From NCBI GenBank assembly GCA_030588275.1, contig JAUUYJ010000059.1, forward strand, positions 1 through 10,965: a stretch of DNA of 10,965 nucleotides. Reading direction: 5' to 3'. Made by a program: the position numbers and the translations under genes. The notes below the pieces were generated by a model. That model saw only the letters and a program-made list of their open reading frames with translations. It was not told the DNA's origin and ran no database searches. Shown in pieces: positions 7,013 through 10,965 of the stretch. Numbering within the stretch: position 1 is the first letter of the stretch; each line of letters starts with the position of its first letter. The stretch comes from Candidatus Zixiibacteriota bacterium (GTDB lineage Bacteria; Zixibacteria; MSB-5A5; GN15; JAAZOE01).

Positions 7013-8462
7013 CTTGCGTCCGATCATTTATAAAGCTTACTGCCTGACGCATCCTGCTGATCGTCTCATCCTGGCCAATGACCTCAAGCATTTCCCACAA
7101 GCCAGGGCCAACCGTCATACCACTAACCGCCAAACGGGTGGGGTGGATCAAGAGACCGATTTTCAGATCAGATTGGGTCGCCAACTGTTTCAAAGTTGAT
7201 TCAATCGTTGCGGCGTCAAACTTACCTGCCTTTTCAAATCGGTCGGCTAACTGGGTCAATCGCTCAACCGCTTCGGAGTTGAACTGCTTAGCCATCCCCT
7301 TCTCGTCGTACTCGTGGGGTGGCACAAAATAATAGGCTGATCGTTCGACAAACTCCTCAATCGTTTGGCACCTCGATTTGAGTAACCCGACAACATCCAT
7401 AAGATATTGCCAGCGCGTTTCCAGACCCAAATAGGTGCAAATATTTGCCTCGACCAGCATCGGCATCAAGAGGGTAGCCAGATCATGGTTTGATTTCATC
7501 TTGATATGTTCACCATTGACAAAACGCATCTTAACCGGATCAAATACGGCGTTCGCCTTTCCGATCCCGGAGAGGTTGAAGACCTTAATTAAGTCTTCGA
7601 TGGAGAATATTTCGCTGTCATCTTTGGCGGACCATCCTAAAAGAGTCAGGTAATTGACAACCGCTTCCGGGAGGAATCCGGCTTTGCCATAATCGGAAGC
7701 GTTGGCCGCCTGATCCCGTTTGGAGATTTTCTTTTTCCGTTCATCAAAGATCAGCGGCAGATGACCAAATCGAGGTGGCGTCAGACCAAGGGCGTTATAA
7801 ATCAAAACCTGCTTAAACGTATTGGTCTGGTGGTCGTTGCCACGTAGGACATCGGTGATTTTCATTTCGTGATCGTCAACGACGACGACAAAGTTATACA
7901 GCGGTCGGCCATCGTTACGACAGACGACGAAATCATCAATGTCAACATTCTGACGCTTCATCGCACCATAAACCATATCGTCGTAGGTCGTTTCCCCTTC
8001 GGGAAGCTTGAGACGAATCACATTCTTTTCCCCATTGGCAACTTTTGTTGCAACCTCATCAGAGGAGAGCTGTAAACAGGTTCGATCGTACCGATAGTTT
8101 TTCTTATTGGCTCGCGCCTCTTCCCGCTTGGCGTTGAGGTCGTCCGCTTTACAGAAACAGCGATAACCATTACCGGAACTGATAAGCTGGTCAAGATAGG
8201 TTTGGTACAACTCCCCCCGCTTCGATTGGAATATCGGTCCTTCGTCCCAATCCAGACCGAGCCATTTCATCGAATCAATAATCGCCGTGACCATCTCACC
8301 GGAAGAACGATCGGCATCGGTATCCTCGATCCGGAGGATGAATTTCCCTCCTTTGCTTCGAGCATACAACCAATTTATGATTGCCGTGCGAGCCGTCCCG
8401 ACGTGCAAGAATCCAGATGGGGAGGGTGCTATTCTGGTTCTGATTTCTCTGTTTTCGTTCAA
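6999..8462 (-). CDS. gltX: Glutamyl-tRNA synthetase
   Basis: This class I synthetase charges tRNA-Glu. The 487 residues match bacterial GluRS in length. Motifs are RIAPSPSGFLHVGTARTA (10-27; HVGT is the HIGH signature), ILRIEDTDADRS (42-53), DDFVVCRNDGRPLYNF (176-191), DVLRGNDHQTNTFKQ (204-218) and KKKISKRDQA (243-252; KISKR is the KMSKS signature). A zinc-site pattern resembling the E. coli enzyme is visible as C102-x-C104-x24-C129. The fourth E. coli ligand, a histidine two residues after the last cysteine, is replaced by Q131. The start is TTG at 8462. An in-frame TAA lies five codons upstream and no ATG or GTG occurs near it, so TTG is the only reasonable choice, with only a purine-rich AAGAAAGA upstream. 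It overlaps glnS by 14 nt. A good sigma70-like promoter precedes it. Confidence 0.97.
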   Translation of the reverse strand: MNENREIRTRIAPSPSGFLHVGTARTAIINWLYARSKGGKFILRIEDTDADRSSGEMVTAIIDSMKWLGLDWDEGPIFQSKRGELYQTYLDQLISSGNGYRCFCKADDLNAKREEARANKKNYRYDRTCLQLSSDEVATKVANGEKNVIRLKLPEGETTYDDMVYGAMKRQNVDIDDFVVCRNDGRPLYNFVVVVDDHEMKITDVLRGNDHQTNTFKQVLIYNALGLTPPRFGHLPLIFDERKKKISKRDQAANASDYGKAGFLPEAVVNYLTLLGWSAKDDSEIFSIEDLIKVFNLSGIGKANAVFDPVKMRFVNGEHIKMKSNHDLATLLMPMLVEANICTYLGLETRWQYLMDVVGLLKSRCQTIEEFVERSAYYFVPPHEYDEKGMAKQFNSEAVERLTQLADRFEKAGKFDAATIESTLKQLATQSDLKIGLLIHPTRLAVSGMTVGPGLWEMLEVIGQDETISRMRQAVSFINDRTQDEQA

Positions 8463-8498
8463 ATCTGGTCTTTCTTAAATAGATGGCCTGAACTGGCT

Positions 8499-8526
8499 AA
8501 TATATGAATAAATCAGCCCGGCTCAA
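8499..8526 (-). promoter_or_regulatory. Sigma70-like promoter upstream of gltX
   Basis: On the minus strand TTGAGC (8526-8521, 4/6 to TTGACA) and TATATT (8504-8499, 5/6 to TATAAT) are separated by 16 nt. A transcript would start near 8491, leaving a leader of about 30 nt before the TTG start of gltX. The 98-bp gap after the acyl-CoA ligase stop fits an independent unit. This is a consensus match only. Confidence 0.45.
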
Positions 8527-8560
8527 GATATTTCGTCGATAGAAATTTGCTTTTTTCCTC

Positions 8561-10660
8561 TTATTTTATGATAAATCGAGCGTCAACCGCCTTACACATT
8601 CCCTTTTTCCCGGATACGATAAACGGATTGATATCGATTTCGATAAACTGGTCAAAATCTCCAATCAATTGCGAAATTCGTAACAGGGCATCTTTGATGA
8701 TATCGAGATCAATCGGGTCGGAACCACGAAAACCATCCAATAGAGGGAACGATTTCAGGGATCGGATCATATCGTCGGCACGTTCGTCCGATAAGGGGGT
8801 CACCCGGAAAGCGACATCTTTCATGATTTCGACAAAAATTCCACCCAAGCCAAACATAATCAAAGGACCGAAAGCCGGGTCGGACAAAACACCGATCACG
8901 GTCTCAACCCCTTCGGTAATCATGCTTTGCATGACGACGCTGAACTTCTCCCCTTTTTTGAGTTTGCCGATCTGTTTCTTCAGATCGTTAAACTCAGACC
9001 GCAACTCCTTGTCGTTTCTGATATCGACCCGGACCGCACGCGCCTCGGTTTTGTGGAGAATCTGGGGGCTGTTGAGCTTCATCACTACCGGATATCCGAT
9101 CTTTGAAGCGGCCCGAACCGCCTCTGCACCGTTTTCGGCGATAGTGTATGGGGCAATCGGAATGCCGTACGCCTTTAGGATATCAAGAGCATCCTCGCCA
9201 ATGATCGACTTTGATCCGCTATCCAAATTTCGTGCTATGATTTTTTCAACGACCGTTTTGTTTACTTTGAAGGTTGGGAATTTCCCCTTCTTGCGGTTTA
9301 AATACTGCCGATAATTGTCAACCGTTGCCAGGGTTTTGGCAATCGCTTCCGGGAATATATAGACTGGAATCCCATGTTCCATCAGCATCTCCATGCCGGG
9401 TGAGCGAAAGCCGACCCCCATGAAGCAGACCAAAAATGGCTTTTTGGTTTTCTTATTGGCATCAATGATTGTCTGAGCAATCTCATTCTCGTCGATGGTG
9501 ATTGGCTGGACAAAAATCGGCACAATTGTATGATAATTTTTGTCGGCACAGACAGCATCCAACGCCACCTGAAATTCTTTCCGGCCCGCTCCAGCAACCA
9601 GATCCAAAGGATTGCTCAACGATACTTCCGGGGGCAAAGCGGCCTTCAATTTTTTCTTGACCGTCGTTGATAGAGAGGGAAGTTTCATACCGCAGTTAAT
9701 CAGCGCATCGGTAGCCAAAATTCCGGGGCCGCCAGCATTGGTAACAATCGCCACCCCGTTCCCCTTGGGGATCGGCTGGCGTGTTAGCATCATGGCAACA
9801 TCAAACAGTTCTTCGATTGATGAAGTCCGCATGACACCACATTGGTTCAGAAGCGCGTCGGTTCCGACATCCGCCCCGGCCAATGCTCCGGTGTGTGAAG
9901 AGGCCGCCTTGGCCCCCTGAGCGGTGCGCCCCGATTTGACCGCCACGACCGGCTTGGTCTTGGTCACTTCCCGGGCAATGCGGGTAAAGCGATTGGGATT
10001 ACCAAAGCTTTCCAGGTACATCAGTGTTATCCCGGTTTTCTTATCGTAGTGCCAGTATTCCAAAAGATCGTTACCGGAGACATCCGCCTTGTTGCCGACT
10101 GAGCAAAACATCGAAAACCCAAGATTAAGCTGATCGCCAAAATTTAGAATCGCCTCCCCCAATGCACCTGATTGGGAGACGAATGAAATGTTACCCGGTT
10201 TCGGACGGGCTTTTCCGAAGGTGGCATTCATCCTGATATTCGGATCGGTATTGACGACCCCAAAGCAGTTGGGACCAACCATCCGCATCCGACTTTTCTT
10301 GACGATTTTGACTAACTCCTGCTCCAACTTTATCCCAGCGCCACCAATCTCTCTGAACCCGGCTGAGATGACGACGATTCCCTTGACTCCTTTTTCGCCG
10401 CATTGCCGGGCGACCTCCAAAACCGCTTTACTCGGTACCACGATAATGGCCAAATCAACCGCATCCGGCACATGCAAGACGGTAGAGTATGCCTTTATCG
10501 AATGAATGACACCTGCTTTGAGGTTGACCGGGAATATTTTGCCATTGAATTCATAATCTATCAGGTTGTGGAGAATTTCACGACCGATGGTGTGACGCCT
10601 TGAGGAGGCGCCGATAACCGCGATTGATTGCGGTTTGAAAATACAATCAAGAGATTTCAT
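8561..10660 (-). CDS. Fused acetate/acyl-CoA ligase, ADP-forming (alpha-beta ACD)
   Basis: NDP-forming acyl-CoA synthetases convert acetyl-CoA (or another acyl-CoA) + ADP + phosphate to the free acid + CoA + ATP, a cytoplasmic substrate-level phosphorylation. The 699 residues carry both subunits in alpha-beta order. The CoA-binding Rossmann domain is at about 8-130 (SIAVIGASSRRHTIGREIL). The first succinyl-CoA-ligase-like domain is at about 150-290, with SQSGALGEA and the phospho-histidine site ASSHTGALAG (H256). The second is at about 300-455 (GVAIVTNAGGPGILATDAL). The ATP-grasp domain is at about 475-699, with YPVVMKLNSPQILHKTEA (H536, the second histidine of the relay), FGLGGIFVEIMKDVAFR and the metal-site EIDINP (674-679). 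There is no GNAT domain, so it is not a Pat-type protein acetyltransferase. R541-A542 occupy positions that are usually Gly-Gly after HKTxA. The start ATG at 10660 is clear, but its ribosome site is weak. Acyl specificity is unknown. Confidence 0.93.
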   Translation of the reverse strand: MKSLDCIFKPQSIAVIGASSRRHTIGREILHNLIDYEFNGKIFPVNLKAGVIHSIKAYSTVLHVPDAVDLAIIVVPSKAVLEVARQCGEKGVKGIVVISAGFREIGGAGIKLEQELVKIVKKSRMRMVGPNCFGVVNTDPNIRMNATFGKARPKPGNISFVSQSGALGEAILNFGDQLNLGFSMFCSVGNKADVSGNDLLEYWHYDKKTGITLMYLESFGNPNRFTRIAREVTKTKPVVAVKSGRTAQGAKAASSHTGALAGADVGTDALLNQCGVMRTSSIEELFDVAMMLTRQPIPKGNGVAIVTNAGGPGILATDALINCGMKLPSLSTTVKKKLKAALPPEVSLSNPLDLVAGAGRKEFQVALDAVCADKNYHTIVPIFVQPITIDENEIAQTIIDANKKTKKPFLVCFMGVGFRSPGMEMLMEHGIPVYIFPEAIAKTLATVDNYRQYLNRKKGKFPTFKVNKTVVEKIIARNLDSGSKSIIGEDALDILKAYGIPIAPYTIAENGAEAVRAASKIGYPVVMKLNSPQILHKTEARAVRVDIRNDKELRSEFNDLKKQIGKLKKGEKFSVVMQSMITEGVETVIGVLSDPAFGPLIMFGLGGIFVEIMKDVAFRVTPLSDERADDMIRSLKSFPLLDGFRGSDPIDLDIIKDALLRISQLIGDFDQFIEIDINPFIVSGKKGMCKAVDARFIIK

Positions 10661-10687
10661 TTTTTATATACTCTCATCAAAGATCAA

Positions 10688-10715
10688 TTTATGCGGTGAG
10701 ATTTTCTTATGTCAA
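10688..10715 (-). promoter_or_regulatory. Proximal sigma70-like promoter (P1) of the acyl-CoA ligase gene
   Basis: On the minus strand a perfect TTGACA (10715-10710) is followed after 16 nt by CATAAA (10693-10688, 4/6 to TATAAT). A transcript would begin near 10681, giving a leader of about 20 nt. This is a consensus match only. Confidence 0.45.
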
Positions 10716-10730
10716 CCCACCGTTTCGCTT

Positions 10731-10759
10731 AAGATATTCGGCCCCAAACGTTATGTCAA
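10731..10759 (-). promoter_or_regulatory. Distal sigma70-like promoter (P2) of the acyl-CoA ligase gene
   Basis: On the minus strand a perfect TTGACA (10759-10754) is followed after 17 nt by TATCTT (10736-10731, 4/6 to TATAAT). Its -35 box forms one arm of the inverted repeat at 10754-10770. This is a consensus match only. Confidence 0.4.
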
Positions 10760-10770
10760 TCCCTTTGACA
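10754..10770. repeat. Inverted repeat TGTCAA-N5-TTGACA in the divergent intergenic region
   Basis: TGTCAA (10754-10759) and TTGACA (10765-10770) form a perfect 6-bp inverted repeat around TCCCT. It could be a dimeric regulator site or two back-to-back -35 boxes facing opposite ways. For the rightward TTGACA, no acceptable -10 occurs at 16-18 nt. The same stretch also reads as an imperfect sigma54 -24/-12 element (TGACAA-N5-TTGCA, 10766-10781), with the second G of the -24 GG replaced by A. Confidence 0.35.
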
Positions 10771-10920
10771 AAAAGGTTGCATTTGCCACGATTTCTTATA
10801 CCTTCTGAGTCATATCTCCGTATAAGGAAATAGTAGCCGCAGTTGGGATTTGGCAGGAAACGACCGACCAGCGGAGTGGAATAGATAATAAAAGAAGATT
10901 CTGTATAAAGGGATTCAGGA

Positions 10921-10965
10921 ATGAAATTTAATCATATCGAAAAAGATGGCGTCGATATTATCGAA
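10921..10965 (+). CDS. N-terminal fragment of a divergent gene, possibly a STAS-domain protein
   Basis: This is an open frame of 15 codons from ATG 10921 to the right edge, reading MKFNHIEKDGVDIIE. AGGG lies eight bases upstream, a good ribosome-site distance. The pattern of a short beta strand, an acidic turn and a V-x-I-I-E strand resembles the first residues of anti-sigma-factor antagonist (STAS) proteins. Fifteen residues are too few to be sure. It is the only gene on the plus strand and is transcribed away from the acyl-CoA ligase. Confidence 0.4.
   Translation, partial: MKFNHIEKDGVDIIE

Noticed and set aside
8547..9314. 255-residue open frame on the plus strand opposite the acyl-CoA ligase
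   Set aside because: It is antisense to strongly conserved ATP-grasp coding sequence, has a Ser/Ile-rich composition with no recognisable domain, and has no ribosome site that stands out. It is a shadow of the real gene.
10766..10781. Sigma54 -24/-12 promoter reading toward the right-edge gene
   Set aside because: The normally invariant GG of the -24 element is GA, and the start codon is about 140 nt away. It is too weak to call as a separate feature.

Overview
The window looks like a chromosomal housekeeping segment from a free-living bacterium of moderate GC content. Nine genes lie on the minus strand and are read right to left. One partial gene at the right edge is read the other way. I see no phage, insertion-sequence, CRISPR, rRNA or tRNA signal. 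The taxon is uncertain. A GluRS/GlnRS pair, a long Bacillus-type NadA, a TrxR-like ferredoxin-NADP reductase and a fused ADP-forming acyl-CoA synthetase would fit an uncultivated lineage of the Bacteroidetes/Chlorobi/Zixibacteria neighbourhood, but this is a guess from gene content.

In the direction of minus-strand transcription, the order is as follows. A fused alpha-beta acetate/acyl-CoA ligase (ADP-forming, 699 aa, 10660-8561) is preceded by a 260-bp divergent intergenic region with two tandem sigma70-like promoters and an inverted repeat. Next come gltX (GluRS, TTG start) and glnS (GlnRS), overlapping by 14 nt, then an unrecognised 54-55 aa charged helical protein. This trio appears to be bounded by a promoter at about 8526-8499 and a hairpin at 5126-5110. 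Then follow a two-helix-pair ferritin-like/rubrerythrin-type diiron protein, an AhpE-like 1-Cys peroxiredoxin and a TrxR-like ferredoxin/flavodoxin-NADP+ reductase. The last two are tightly coupled, with 4 nt between them and the reductase Shine-Dalgarno sequence inside the peroxiredoxin gene. nadA (quinolinate synthase) follows, behind an inverted repeat. Last is a 2-oxo acid dehydrogenase E2 subunit whose stop codon overlaps the start of lipB (octanoyltransferase, cut by the left edge).

Three functional threads can be drawn. The first is 2-oxo acid oxidation: lipB supplies the octanoyl precursor of the lipoyl group that E2 needs, and the acyl-CoA that E2 makes could be cashed in for ATP by the ADP-forming ligase. 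The second is peroxide and iron handling, with the ferritin-like protein, the 1-Cys peroxiredoxin and an adjacent NADPH-dependent flavoprotein. The third is translation and cofactor supply, with GluRS, GlnRS and NadA. Most products are well-known families. The less explained items are the small ORF after glnS, the electron donor of the 1-Cys peroxiredoxin, and the symmetric sequences upstream of nadA and of the acyl-CoA ligase. I found no convincing evidence of a wholly new system.
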